In this document: positions 30,040 to 38,945 of the stretch, in pieces
Position numbering within the stretch: the stretch's first letter is position 1
Layout: every line of letters begins with the position of its first letter
Source of the DNA: Vibrio sp. AND4
GTDB lineage: Bacteria; Pseudomonadota; Gammaproteobacteria; Enterobacterales; Vibrionaceae
Direction: 5' to 3'
Assembly (NCBI RefSeq): GCF_000171815.1
Contig: NZ_ABGR01000011.1
Coordinates: forward strand, 1 to 64,000
DNA: 64,000 bases
Notes under the pieces: model-generated
What the model was told of the DNA's origin: nothing
The model's input: only the letters and a program-made list of their open reading frames with translations
Database searches by the model: none
Made by a program: the position numbers and the translations under genes

Positions 30040-31032
30040 GTGAAAACCACTCTTAGTCTGATTGCCCTTGCAGGCATCACTTCGACTTCAGCGTTTGCCG
30101 CTGAAAACACCTTAACTGTCTACACGTACGATTCTTTCGCTGCTGATTGGGGGCCGGGTCCTAAAATCGAAAAAGCCTTCGAGGCCAAATGTGGCTGCGA
30201 TGTTAACTTCGTTGCGCTGGACGATGGTGTTTCCATTCTTAACCGTCTTCGGTTAGAGGGAAATAATAGCAAAGCGGATATTGTGTTGGGTTTGGATAAT
30301 AACCTGATGGCGGAAGCGAAAAAGACTGGGTTGCTGGCTGAGCACAATGTCGACACTTCGCAGACGACTTTGCCTAACGGTTGGCAGGATAAGACCTTCG
30401 TTCCATATGATTTTGGTTACTTTGCGTTTGTATACAACAAAGACAAGCTAGCGAACCCTCCAAAGAGTATGAAGGAGTTGGTGGAAGCGCGTGATGATCT
30501 AAAAGTGATTTACCAAGACCCTCGCACTTCAACGCCGGGCCTGGGTTTGATGTTGTGGATGAAGTCTATCTACGGCGACAATGCGACTCAAGCTTGGAAG
30601 CAGTTGGCTGAGAAAACAGTCACGGTTACTAAAGGCTGGTCAGAAGCCTACTCGATGTTCTTAAACGGCGAATCCGATCTTGTGCTGTCTTACACAACCT
30701 CTCCGGCCTATCACTTGATTGCAGAAGATGATGCGAAATACGCAAGCGCCGCTTTTTCTGAAGGCCATTACATGCAAGTAGAAGTGGCAGCTAAGGTGAA
30801 AGGTTCAAAAAATCCTAAGCTTGTCGACGAGTTCATGAACTTCATTTTGAGTGACGATTTTCAAGCTGCGATACCAACTGGTAACTGGATGTACCCAGTC
30901 ACTAACGCTGAATTGCCAAAAGGTTTTGAAACACTGAATGTACCAAGCAAGCCATTAAGCTTTAGTGCTGATGACGTGGCGAAAATGCGTAAGTCTTGGA
31001 TTCGTGAATGGCAAAGCGCGTTGACGTTTTAA
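30040..31032 (+). CDS. thiB: Thiamine ABC transporter substrate-binding protein
   Basis: A 330-residue periplasmic binding protein (also called TbpA) for thiamine and its phosphates. It has a signal peptide (about 1-19, AFA-AEN). LTVYTYDSFAADWGPG at the mature N terminus and STPGLGLMLWMKSIYG near 160 are typical. The GTG at 30040 is the start, supported by GGAG seven to eight bases upstream and by the signal peptide; the longer frame would run into the riboswitch. It is the first gene of thiBPQ. Confidence 0.94.
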   Translation: MKTTLSLIALAGITSTSAFAAENTLTVYTYDSFAADWGPGPKIEKAFEAKCGCDVNFVALDDGVSILNRLRLEGNNSKADIVLGLDNNLMAEAKKTGLLAEHNVDTSQTTLPNGWQDKTFVPYDFGYFAFVYNKDKLANPPKSMKELVEARDDLKVIYQDPRTSTPGLGLMLWMKSIYGDNATQAWKQLAEKTVTVTKGWSEAYSMFLNGESDLVLSYTTSPAYHLIAEDDAKYASAAFSEGHYMQVEVAAKVKGSKNPKLVDEFMNFILSDDFQAAIPTGNWMYPVTNAELPKGFETLNVPSKPLSFSADDVAKMRKSWIREWQSALTF

Positions 31033-31046
31033 CATAGGCTCTACTT

Positions 31047-32633
31047 TTGAATTCTGTTCCGAAACTAGGGTTAGGGGTCGCGATGATTATCGCGACCTTT
31101 GTGATTTCTGCCCTCGGCGCTTTGATTGTTCAAGCGCCTTCTCTTGATGTGTCTGTGGTGTGGGAAGATCCCTATTATCAGCACGTTACCAAATTCAGCT
31201 TCTATCAAGCTCTTCTCTCTATGCTGTTGAGTGTTGGCTTGGCGATTCCTGTCGCTCATGCGCTTTCTCGACGAGAGTTCTTTGGTAAGTCTCTGCTACT
31301 AAAATTGTTCGCTTCTACCCTAGTTTTGCCTGTGTTGGTGGGGGTCTTCGGTTTGCTGGCAATTTATGGCAATAGCGGTTTATTGGCGCTGTGGCTGAAA
31401 AGTAACGGCGCTGAGTTGCCGTTTTCTATTTATGGCCTGAACGGTATTTTACTCGCGCATGTATTCTTCAATATGCCTTATGCTGTGCGGTTACTCTTGC
31501 AGGCTTTAGAGTCGATTCCTGCTGAGCAACATAAACTGTGTGCACATCTTGGAATGAGTCATTGGGACAAATTTCGTTGGGTGGAATGGCCACGCCTAAG
31601 ACAGCAACTGCCGCATGTGAGTGGCTTAGTGTTTATGCTGTGCTTTACCAGTTTTGCTACTGTGATGGCGTTAGGTGGAGGGCCAAAGTCGACCACGATT
31701 GAACTGGCCATTTATCAGGCGATTAAGTTCGATTTTGATTTGCAAGCGGGGGCACTTTTGGCGCTATGGCAAATGCTACTATGCGGCTTGTTGGTGATTG
31801 GTGTGCAGAAGTTAACGAGACCAATGTCAATCAGCGTTGGCAGCACATCGGTACAGCAATATTTAACCAAGGATCATGGGTGGTCAAAAGCTTGGGATAG
31901 CGTTTGGATCATAGGTGCCTTTTTACTGGTGATACCGCCACTTGTGATGGTGGTGATTAGTGGGATCAACCAGCAAGTTTGGACGGTGCTGACCGATGAA
32001 CGTTTTTGGTCAGCGTTGTTCAATTCGGTCAAAGTGGCTGTATTGGCGAGCTCGCTTGCTGTTGCGGCGGGGGTATCGATTCTTCTGACCAGCCGACGTT
32101 GGCGTTTGCAGTATAAGAACCATAGTGCCGATCAGATTGAGCTTATCGGTACCATTATCTTGGTGACGCCGGGACTTGTAATGAGTACGGGGTTGTTCCT
32201 TTTGCTGCGCTCATTTACCGATGTATTTAGTCTCGCTTTTTTTGTCGTCATTCTCGTCAATAGTTTAATGGCATTGCCGTATGTGCTGAAGACCTTATCC
32301 CAGCCAATGTTGCACATTGAGCAGCAATACCAATATGTATGTGCCAGTTTGGGGATGCGTGGTTGGCAACGCTTTAAAGTGGTGGAGTGGCAAGCACTGC
32401 GTAAGCCGTTTGCACATGCTTTTGCCATCAGCTTTATGTTGGCGATTGGTGATTTAAGTGCGATTGCCTTGTTCGGTGGGCAAGAGTTTAGAACGCTACC
32501 GCTGTATCTATTCCAACTACTGGGCAGTTATCAAATGGATGCGGCTGCGGTGGTATCTGTTACCTTACTGTTACTCAGCGTGGGCTGTTTTACTTTGATT
32601 GAAAAAGTATTGAAAACAAAGGAGAGAACGTAA
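31047..32633 (+). CDS. thiP: Thiamine ABC transporter permease
   Basis: A 528-residue fused permease with about twelve membrane segments in two halves, each carrying an EAA-type loop (EHKLCAHLGMSHWDKFRWVEWPRL-like near 170 and QYVCASLGMRGWQRFKVVEWQAL-like near 435). This is the ThiP arrangement of the iron/thiamine import family. The frame opens at a TTG at 31047; an ATG at 31083 behind AGGGG is a plausible alternative, so the exact start is open. It follows thiB by 14 bases. Confidence 0.93.
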   Translation: MNSVPKLGLGVAMIIATFVISALGALIVQAPSLDVSVVWEDPYYQHVTKFSFYQALLSMLLSVGLAIPVAHALSRREFFGKSLLLKLFASTLVLPVLVGVFGLLAIYGNSGLLALWLKSNGAELPFSIYGLNGILLAHVFFNMPYAVRLLLQALESIPAEQHKLCAHLGMSHWDKFRWVEWPRLRQQLPHVSGLVFMLCFTSFATVMALGGGPKSTTIELAIYQAIKFDFDLQAGALLALWQMLLCGLLVIGVQKLTRPMSISVGSTSVQQYLTKDHGWSKAWDSVWIIGAFLLVIPPLVMVVISGINQQVWTVLTDERFWSALFNSVKVAVLASSLAVAAGVSILLTSRRWRLQYKNHSADQIELIGTIILVTPGLVMSTGLFLLLRSFTDVFSLAFFVVILVNSLMALPYVLKTLSQPMLHIEQQYQYVCASLGMRGWQRFKVVEWQALRKPFAHAFAISFMLAIGDLSAIALFGGQEFRTLPLYLFQLLGSYQMDAAAVVSVTLLLLSVGCFTLIEKVLKTKERT

Positions 32634-33337
32634 TGTTAATGTTGGATGACGTGCAGTACACCTATCAACGTGAACTGTTTCGTTTTGAGTTAGCCATTCA
32701 ACGTGGACAAATCGTTTCACTGATGGGACCAAGTGGGGCAGGTAAATCAACCTTATTGGCGCTAGTTGCGGGTTTTATCAATCCTGAGCAAGGTGATATT
32801 TTGGTTGATGGTGAATCGATTATCCGCAAAGATCCTTACCAACGTCCGTTCTCAATGCTGTTTCAAGAGCATAATCTGTTTGCTCACCTGTCAGTGAGAG
32901 ACAATATAGGTTTAGGTTTGCATCCGGGGCTAAAGCTCACGGCAGAGCAAAACCTGCTTGTGGAGCGAGCGGCGAAGCAAGTGGGGGTTGCTGAGTATCT
33001 CGATCGCCTACCGGAACACCTTTCTGGCGGTCAGCGTCAGCGTGTGGCATTGGCACGTTGTTTTGTTCAACCGCACTCAATCTGGCTACTCGATGAGCCT
33101 TTCTCCGCCTTGGATCCAGTACTGCGAGAAGAGATGTTAATACTGGTTAAGCAACTTGCTGCTGAGCGTGATATTACGGTGTTAATGGTGACACACCATT
33201 TGAGTGACGCCAAAGCGATTGCGAGTCATTTTGCTTTTGTTGCTGGTGGGCAGGTTGAGGCGGCAGGGACAATCAGTGAACTTAACGTGCAACACAGTAG
33301 TGATGTATTGAAGGCCTTTGTCAAAGCAGCAGGATAA
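32633..33337 (+). CDS. thiQ: Thiamine ABC transporter ATP-binding protein
   Basis: A 234-residue ATPase energising thiamine import. Walker A GPSGAGKST at 33-41, signature LSGGQRQRVALAR near 128, Walker B/D-loop LLDEPFSALDP near 152 and the switch histidine in VMVTHHLSDA are all present. Length matches E. coli ThiQ (232). Its ATG overlaps the thiP stop (TAATG), so the two are coupled. Confidence 0.95.
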   Translation: MLMLDDVQYTYQRELFRFELAIQRGQIVSLMGPSGAGKSTLLALVAGFINPEQGDILVDGESIIRKDPYQRPFSMLFQEHNLFAHLSVRDNIGLGLHPGLKLTAEQNLLVERAAKQVGVAEYLDRLPEHLSGGQRQRVALARCFVQPHSIWLLDEPFSALDPVLREEMLILVKQLAAERDITVLMVTHHLSDAKAIASHFAFVAGGQVEAAGTISELNVQHSSDVLKAFVKAAG

Positions 33338-33356
33338 GTGTTTTAAATTAAAAAAT

Positions 33357-33385
33357 AAAAGGTTGATGCCGAGCACCAACCTTTT
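33357..33385. terminator. Bidirectional terminator between thiQ and the universal stress gene
   Basis: AAAAGGTTG pairs with CAACCTTTT (33357-33365 with 33377-33385), and TGC/GCA pairs inside. It serves two convergent operons. Confidence 0.88.
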
Positions 33386-33404
33386 GGATATTTAAATGGG
33401 TGCA

Positions 33405-33842
33405 CTAGCCTTGAGGCTTCACCACCATAACATTGATGGGTGAGTTCTCTACCACTTTACTGGCCACAGAGCCCAGCACCACTTTGTTGATTTTTGAGCG
33501 CTTATGGCTTGGCATAATGATAAGGTCTGCGCCTAAACGTTCTGCGTAATCAAGGATGGTTGTATACGTCTTGCCTTCTGCAACATGGACTTTGTAAATC
33601 ACTTCATCATCAATGTGTTGGTCAGCAAAGGTTTTGAGTTGTTGCTTCACGTCTTGCTTCATTTTTGTTGCCGCGTCTTTCGGGAAGTAAGTTGCGACCA
33701 TTGACATATGAATACCTGGCAACACAGTGAGTAAGTGGACTTCTGCATTGGCCTGCTTAGCTTGCCAGACCGCGAGTTCGACTGCGCGATCAGAAAAGCC
33801 TTGGTCATTTAGATCAACCGGAACAAGAATTTGTTTATACAT
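33405..33842 (-). CDS. Universal stress protein (UspA family) of the TRAP operon
   Basis: A 145-residue single-domain Usp protein. It starts MYKQILVPVDLND and ends with the ATP-binding type loop MPSHKRSKINKVVLGSVASKVVENSPINVMVV, so it is probably of the ATP-binding (MJ0577-like) class. The open frame extends 13 codons upstream, but homology places the start at 33842. It follows the TRAP permease gene by 43 bases. In Halomonas the Usp protein TeaD is encoded with the TRAP transporter TeaABC and regulates it; a similar role here is inferred from context. Confidence 0.87.
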   Translation of the reverse strand: MYKQILVPVDLNDQGFSDRAVELAVWQAKQANAEVHLLTVLPGIHMSMVATYFPKDAATKMKQDVKQQLKTFADQHIDDEVIYKVHVAEGKTYTTILDYAERLGADLIIMPSHKRSKINKVVLGSVASKVVENSPINVMVVKPQG

Positions 33843-33885
33843 TCTGTGTCTCTCATCATGGCCCCATAACCTCGGGGCCAATCGG

Positions 33886-36465
33886 TTATGCGCTCAGCTG
33901 TTCCTTATGAGCACGGCGTTTTTGGTTCATGGCGAGTACCAGCAAGATCATTAAGCAAGGCACAAATACCCACTCTTTCATTGGTCTTTCGGCATTTTGA
34001 ACTACCCACTTAATCTCCCAATCAAAGTCGACTCCTGAGGATTCCGCAGGGCTGCCAAACTCAACCATGTCTACGATCATTTTGCCGTCGTTCTCAGTCA
34101 ACATAAGGCCCATTGAAGAAAGTCGCTCTTCAGCGGTTACTGCTTTATCTTCGAACGGAAGGCGTACCGTTTTTTCAACGTAGTCACCCTCGAGGTTCTC
34201 ACCTGCGACACGTAACTCAATCGATTCTCCTACATTCAGCCCTTCAGTGATTTGAGCTATCTCAACTCCAGGTGAAAGAAGCTTCGCTGGATAGATCATG
34301 TCCCACCAAAATCCAGGGCGGAAGAATGAAAAGGTCAGCACCAATAGCAGCAGCGTTTCCCACCACTTGTTGCGAGTGAACCACCAACCTTGTGTTGCCG
34401 CAGAGAAGATCAGCATCGCAATAATTGACGAGATCACGGTTAACGCTAGATGCCACCATGAGTCAATGCCCATCAAAAGAAGCTGAGTGTTAAAGACGAA
34501 CATAAATGGCAGAATTGCGGTTCGAATGTCGTAGGTAAAGCCCTGAATACCAGTACGGATTGGATCGGACTTGGCAATCGCAGCAGCGGCAAAGGCAGCC
34601 AAACCTACTGGAGGTGTATCATCGGCGAGGATACCGAAATAGAACACAAATAAGTGCACCGCAATCAGTGGGATGATCAGGCCATGAGCCGCGCCCAAAG
34701 TAACGATGACTGGTGCCATTAGCGTTGATACCACGATATAGTTTGCCGTTGTTGGTAGACCCATACCCAGAATCAAACTGATCACCGCAGTAAATAGCAA
34801 CATAAGAATGATGCTACCGCCAGAGATGAACTCGACGAAGTCGGTCATTACAAGGCCTATGCCAGTAAGGGTGACCACACCAACAACTGTACCAGCTGCA
34901 GCCGTTGCCACGCCGATACCAATCATATTGCGAGCACCAGAGACCAAGCTTTCTGCAAGGTCAACAAAGCCATCTTTAGTTTGTTTAATCAAGTCACCTT
35001 GTTTTGATAGCAATGCGATCAATGGGCGTTGTGTCAGCAAGATAAAGATCATGAACACAGTTGCCCAAAATGCCGACAGACCCGGTGAGAAGCGCTCGAC
35101 GGTCAAACACCAAACCAGAACAACGATAGGCAATAGGTAATGCAGACCAGATTTAATTGTTGGGCCCGGTTCGGGTACTTCGGTGAGTTCCGCATCAATT
35201 TCAATCGAAGCATCTTTGACGTGGTTGGCAGAAATCTTCACCAGCCCAACGTAAGCAATCAGCAAAGCAACCGTTACTATGAGGGTCGCCGCATCGCCGA
35301 AGACATCTTTTGTCCAACCTACACCGTAGTAAACCAGTGCACTGATGATACACAAGCCAAGGATGGTGCCAGTAAAAGATAATAGGCTTTGTAGCATGGT
35401 TGGATTATGACGACGAGGGAGGCCAGTCATGCCGGCTTTACACGCCTCAAGGTGAACGATGTATATCAGCGCGATGTAAGAAATAAGTGCAGGAAGTAGG
35501 GCAGCTTTGATAACTTCAACATACGAGATACCGACATATTCCACCATTAGAAAAGCAGCAGCACCCATGATAGGTGGCGTTAGCTGGCCGTTGGTCGACG
35601 CGGCGACTTCAACCGCACCTGCTTTGGTTCCGGGAAAGCCAACACGTTTCATCAGCGGAATGGTGAAGGTACCTGTGGTCACTACGTTTGCTATGGATGA
35701 TCCTGAGACGAGGCCAGATAAGCCCGAAGCAACCACTGCCGCTTTCGCTGGGCCACCTTTCATGTGGCCAAGCAGCGAGAAGGCAACTTTAATGAAGTAA
35801 GCGCCTGCACCTGCGCGCTCTAGCATGGCACCAAAAAGCACAAACAAAAACACAAACGAAGTCGATACGCCCAATGCGACACCGAACACACCTTCAGTGG
35901 TTAACCATAGGTGTGACATTGCTTTGTTCAAGCTTGCGCCTTTGTGAGCAATTACGTCTGGCATGTATGGGCCAGCAAAGGTGTAAGTCAGGAATACTGC
36001 AGCAACGACCATTAATGGGGGGCCCAGTGCACGACGTGTTGCTTCAAGTAACAGTATCATTCCTGTCACTGAGACTAGAATATCGACAGTTGTTGGTGCG
36101 CCAGAGCGACCAGCCAGTTCGGTATAGAAAATATAAATGTATGCCGCCGCAAAGCTACCCGCTAATGCCAGTACCCAGTCTATTAATGGAATATGGTCAC
36201 GTGGAGAGTTTTTCATTGCAGGGTAAGCAGTGAAGGCGAGGAAAGTGGCAAAAGTTAAATGAATTGCTCTCGCTTCAGTATCGTTGAGTACGCCAAAATT
36301 AAAAATAAACGGTAGCGGAGACGCGTACCATAATTGAAATAGTGACCAGCACAGTGGTACGAACCATAAGATTCGACCTTGTAAACCCATCGGGTTTCGT
36401 GCACCTGTGTCTGCCTGAGCCACCATTTCTTGCACATCTTGTGACGGAGTGTTGTTCGTCGCCAT
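33886..36465 (-). CDS. TRAP transporter fused permease (4TM/12TM, TAXI-associated) with DUF3394-type tail
   Basis: An 859-residue inner-membrane protein that fuses the small (4TM-like) and large (12TM) TRAP permease parts. Signatures include ASGLSGLVSGSSIANVVTTGTFTIPLMKRVG near 250 and LGMGLPTTANYIVVSTLMAPVI near 560. After the last transport helices comes a soluble segment of about 120 residues resembling DUF3394, with a PDZ-like stretch (VEFGSPAESSGVDFDWEI), then one more membrane segment at the C terminus. The frame is open 90 codons upstream, but AGGAA ahead of the ATG at 36465 and homology set the start. The partner binding protein is encoded upstream. Confidence 0.9.
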   Translation of the reverse strand: MATNNTPSQDVQEMVAQADTGARNPMGLQGRILWFVPLCWSLFQLWYASPLPFIFNFGVLNDTEARAIHLTFATFLAFTAYPAMKNSPRDHIPLIDWVLALAGSFAAAYIYIFYTELAGRSGAPTTVDILVSVTGMILLLEATRRALGPPLMVVAAVFLTYTFAGPYMPDVIAHKGASLNKAMSHLWLTTEGVFGVALGVSTSFVFLFVLFGAMLERAGAGAYFIKVAFSLLGHMKGGPAKAAVVASGLSGLVSGSSIANVVTTGTFTIPLMKRVGFPGTKAGAVEVAASTNGQLTPPIMGAAAFLMVEYVGISYVEVIKAALLPALISYIALIYIVHLEACKAGMTGLPRRHNPTMLQSLLSFTGTILGLCIISALVYYGVGWTKDVFGDAATLIVTVALLIAYVGLVKISANHVKDASIEIDAELTEVPEPGPTIKSGLHYLLPIVVLVWCLTVERFSPGLSAFWATVFMIFILLTQRPLIALLSKQGDLIKQTKDGFVDLAESLVSGARNMIGIGVATAAAGTVVGVVTLTGIGLVMTDFVEFISGGSIILMLLFTAVISLILGMGLPTTANYIVVSTLMAPVIVTLGAAHGLIIPLIAVHLFVFYFGILADDTPPVGLAAFAAAAIAKSDPIRTGIQGFTYDIRTAILPFMFVFNTQLLLMGIDSWWHLALTVISSIIAMLIFSAATQGWWFTRNKWWETLLLLVLTFSFFRPGFWWDMIYPAKLLSPGVEIAQITEGLNVGESIELRVAGENLEGDYVEKTVRLPFEDKAVTAEERLSSMGLMLTENDGKMIVDMVEFGSPAESSGVDFDWEIKWVVQNAERPMKEWVFVPCLMILLVLAMNQKRRAHKEQLSA

Positions 36466-36686
36466 GTACTTTTTCCTTATTATTGATGGTCCTGTCTGTA
36501 TCGTGTATCGAGAACCCCGCTTCGCTATAACAGTGTAGTGAATAGAGCGAAGTTTGCTTTCGAGTGAATCGCGACAAATCTGCAACCCATTGATTGTTGG
36601 GAGAGGGAAATGTGCGGTTTCTTTTTTAGGTGTGAGCGCGACTTCTGAAAGAAATCGGCAGATTGCATTTGCAATTTGAACAAAAC

Positions 36687-36713
36687 ATGCTGGCAAACGA
36701 TAGTTACCAGCAT
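36687..36713 (-). repeat. Second hairpin in the TRAP intercistronic region
   Basis: ATGCTGG (36687-36693) and CCAGCAT (36707-36713) pair, with further AA/TT pairing inside after one mismatch. Confidence 0.5.
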
Positions 36714-36720
36714 ACTTAAT

Positions 36721-36748
36721 CAGGCAGAAAACCATCCTTTTCTGCCTG
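36721..36748 (-). terminator. Strong hairpin after the TAXI binding-protein gene
   Basis: CAGGCAGAAAA (36721-36731) and TTTTCTGCCTG (36738-36748) form a perfect 11-bp stem with a 6-base loop, 20 bases past the stop. No long U-run follows, so it may act as a leaky terminator or protect the upstream message. Confidence 0.7.
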
Positions 36749-36768
36749 AGCTTGAAGTCAGTAGTTGC

Positions 36769-37737
36769 TTACTTAAGCAGACCTACTTCTTTGTAGTATT
36801 TTTCCGCACCTGGGTGAAGAGGGATAGAAAGACCCGCTTGCACCATGTCTTCTTTTTTCAGGTTTGCAAATGCAGGGTGTAGACGTTTAAATGTATCGAA
36901 GTTTTCAAACACGGCTTTAGCTACGTTGTAAGCGACGTCATCTGAAACATCAGAAGTCGTTACCATTGTCGCCGCAACACCGAAGCTGTTTATGTCTTTA
37001 TCTGTACCACGATACATGTCAGCAGGCACTGTGCTGAATGCGTAGTAAGGGTTATCTGCAACGATCTTGTCGATTTCAGCCCCTGTTGCTGAGACAAGTT
37101 TTGCATCACAAGAGGTTGTTGCCTCTTTGATCGAACCGTTCGGGTGACCCACCATGTAGATGAATGCGTCGATCTTGTTGTCGCATAGTGCTTGTGAACG
37201 CTCAGAGCCTTTTAGCTCAGAGGTCAGTTTGAAGCTGTCCTGTGTCCAGCCCATTGCATCCATCACTACACCCATTGTCGCACGGTCTCCAGAGCCTGGA
37301 TTACCGATGTTGACGCGTTTACCTTTAAGATCTTTAACGTTTTCGATACCAGAGTCAGCACGTACGATGATATTAAAAGGTTCTGTGTGAAGAGAAAACA
37401 TCGCTCGTAGCTTTTTGTACGGGCCCTGTTCCGCAAACTTGCTCGTACCGTTATAGCCATGGTATTGCCAATCCGATTGCACGATACCAAAGTCTAGCTC
37501 GCCAGCACGCATAGTGTTGACGTTGTAAATTGAGCCGCCAGTCGATTCTACTGAACAACGAATGTCGTGATCTTTACGACCTTTGTTTACCAATTTACAA
37601 ATCGCACCACCAGTAGGGTAATAAACACCTGTAACAGAGCCAGTACCGATAGTGATAAACTCTTGAGCGTTTACTGAGCTTGCGCCCATAACAGCAGCAG
37701 CGATAGCGCCTACTTTTAAAAGTTTGTTCAATGCCAT
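36769..37737 (-). CDS. TAXI-family TRAP transporter substrate-binding protein
   Basis: A 322-residue periplasmic binding protein with a signal peptide (about 1-24, VNA-QEF). The mature part begins FITIGTGSVTGVYYPTGGAICKLVN, the TAXI family signature, and includes LKGKRVNIGNPGSGDRATMGVVMDAMGW. Known TAXI systems carry glutamate, oxoglutarate or other small carboxylates; this substrate is unknown. A good AAGGAAAG site precedes the ATG. It is encoded ahead of the fused permease and Usp genes on the same strand, and the three probably form one operon. Confidence 0.93.
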   Translation of the reverse strand: MALNKLLKVGAIAAAVMGASSVNAQEFITIGTGSVTGVYYPTGGAICKLVNKGRKDHDIRCSVESTGGSIYNVNTMRAGELDFGIVQSDWQYHGYNGTSKFAEQGPYKKLRAMFSLHTEPFNIIVRADSGIENVKDLKGKRVNIGNPGSGDRATMGVVMDAMGWTQDSFKLTSELKGSERSQALCDNKIDAFIYMVGHPNGSIKEATTSCDAKLVSATGAEIDKIVADNPYYAFSTVPADMYRGTDKDINSFGVAATMVTTSDVSDDVAYNVAKAVFENFDTFKRLHPAFANLKKEDMVQAGLSIPLHPGAEKYYKEVGLLK

Positions 37738-38116
37738 GAATTTCTTTCCTTATATTCATTATTAACCCAGAAATAAACGTAAATTATTTCTGGAGTTTCC
37801 TATTTGGAAACGGCATCTTTTCCAATCCGATTATTTGAAAAAGCGGGCGAATCATAACAAAAAATTGGCAGAAAATTATCTGATTGTTAAAATTTACAAT
37901 CAATTAGCCTACATTAAACGACATGTTCAGGTGGTAAACTTGGGGTTTAAATCTTTTTATAACAGATAGTTATGTATAACTTTGAGAAGGGTTTTAAAAG
38001 ATCAACAGCGTGAGGGTTGTCACAGAGTTTCCGGGCAATAAACAAGCCAGACAATCAAAAAAATCACATTGTTGTGGGCTATGAAATCCAATTTATTTCA
38101 TAGCCCGTAACCGCTG
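37738..38116. other. Intergenic region upstream of the TAXI gene
   Basis: These 379 bases are AT-rich and hold the TRAP promoter region and the argR terminator. One 7-bp inverted repeat, TTGGAAA/TTTCCAA (37804-37810 with 37819-37825), lies about 70 bases ahead of the TAXI gene and could be an operator. No gene was seen. Confidence 0.5.
38076..38106 (-). terminator. Hairpin after argR
   Basis: GGGCTATGAAAT and ATTTCATAGCCC form a perfect 12-bp stem with a 7-base loop, 10 bases past the argR stop. A T-run follows a few bases later on the minus strand. Confidence 0.75.
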
Positions 38117-38587
38117 CTAGCCAGTGTATTCGAAAAGCTCACAGACAGATTTGAACAACTGTTGTGTCGAGACAGGCATGGTAGGGGTGATGAAAATGGT
38201 GTCATCGCCAGCTACAACACCAAGAATCCCCTCAGATTTACCCAAAGAATCCAGTAGGCGGGCAATCAATTGAGCTGCTCCCGGGCCAGTGTGAATGACA
38301 ACTAGCGCAGCGTTGTGATCAATATCTAGGACCAATTCACGCAGGGAACTACTTACCGTAGGAACCCCTAATTCTGCAGGTAGACAGTAAACCATCTCCA
38401 TTTTTGCATTGCGTGTACGAACCGCGCCAAACTTTGTCAGCATACGGGATACTTTAGATTGGTTGATGCTCTCAAAACCTTGTTGCTTCAATGCTTCGAC
38501 GATCTCGCCTTGTGAGCCGAAGCTCTCTTCTTTTAATAAGGCTTTAAAAGCGCGAACTAAGCTATCTTGTTTCTCTGAATTGCGCAT
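38117..38587 (-). CDS. argR: Arginine repressor ArgR
   Basis: A 156-residue repressor of arginine synthesis genes, active as a hexamer with arginine. The N-terminal winged helix-turn-helix contains [28 protein letters not shown] in family-typical form, and the C-terminal domain carries [25 protein letters not shown] and the arginine-binding GDDTIF. It aligns end to end with E. coli ArgR (156). The open frame extends 17 codons upstream; homology sets the start at 38587. It is divergent from mdh, as in E. coli. Confidence 0.95.
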   Translation of the reverse strand: MRNSEKQDSLVRAFKALLKEESFGSQGEIVEALKQQGFESINQSKVSRMLTKFGAVRTRNAKMEMVYCLPAELGVPTVSSSLRELVLDIDHNAALVVIHTGPGAAQLIARLLDSLGKSEGILGVVAGDDTIFITPTMPVSTQQLFKSVCELFEYTG

Positions 38588-38945
38588 AGTCGTTATCATT
38601 CTCTTCTTAAGGGGCAGAAATTGTGCATATTTTCGCATAGATATTCATGTAGTAGCAAAAAAGGTATGGCAATATGTTAGGTACATCACTGTAAATTCCA
38701 TACAGAATGCCACTCCCTAATGATGCAATTATTTTTCTATTTATTGCACTGAATTTCTTATTATTTCAACAGAATAACTACATGATTGAGCCTCTGTCAG
38801 TCGTTGCTTAATACTGAGTTGCGTGAGGTCGCAAAGCTGACGTTAATTGATTGTAATCAAGTTGTGGTTTCGATAATTTTGTCTCACTAGATGCAAAACA
38901 TCTTCAGAATACGTTTATAAGAGAAACACTCTCAAGGAGAATTAC
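38588..38945. other. Divergent intergenic region argR/mdh
   Basis: These 358 bases hold both promoters. A perfect inverted repeat TTGATT-GT-AATCAA at 38847-38860 lies about 85 bases ahead of mdh and may be a regulator site. No clear pair of ARG boxes was recognised, and no gene was seen. Confidence 0.5.

Larger units (their letters stand above)
36466..36768. other. Intercistronic region between the TAXI binding protein and TRAP permease genes
   Basis: These 303 bases hold two hairpins near the upstream gene (listed separately) and the ribosome site of the permease. The open minus-strand frame here is an upstream extension of the permease frame and shows no family similarity, so I do not call it coding. 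Confidence 0.5.

Noticed and set aside
36466..36735. 90-residue N-terminal extension of the TRAP permease
   Set aside because: The frame is open by chance; it spans the hairpin region, lacks family similarity, and a good ribosome site precedes the ATG at 36465.
38622..38660. Possible ARG boxes ahead of argR
   Set aside because: The best match to the 18-base ARG box has about four mismatches in the core, and a second box at the usual 3-base spacing is poor.
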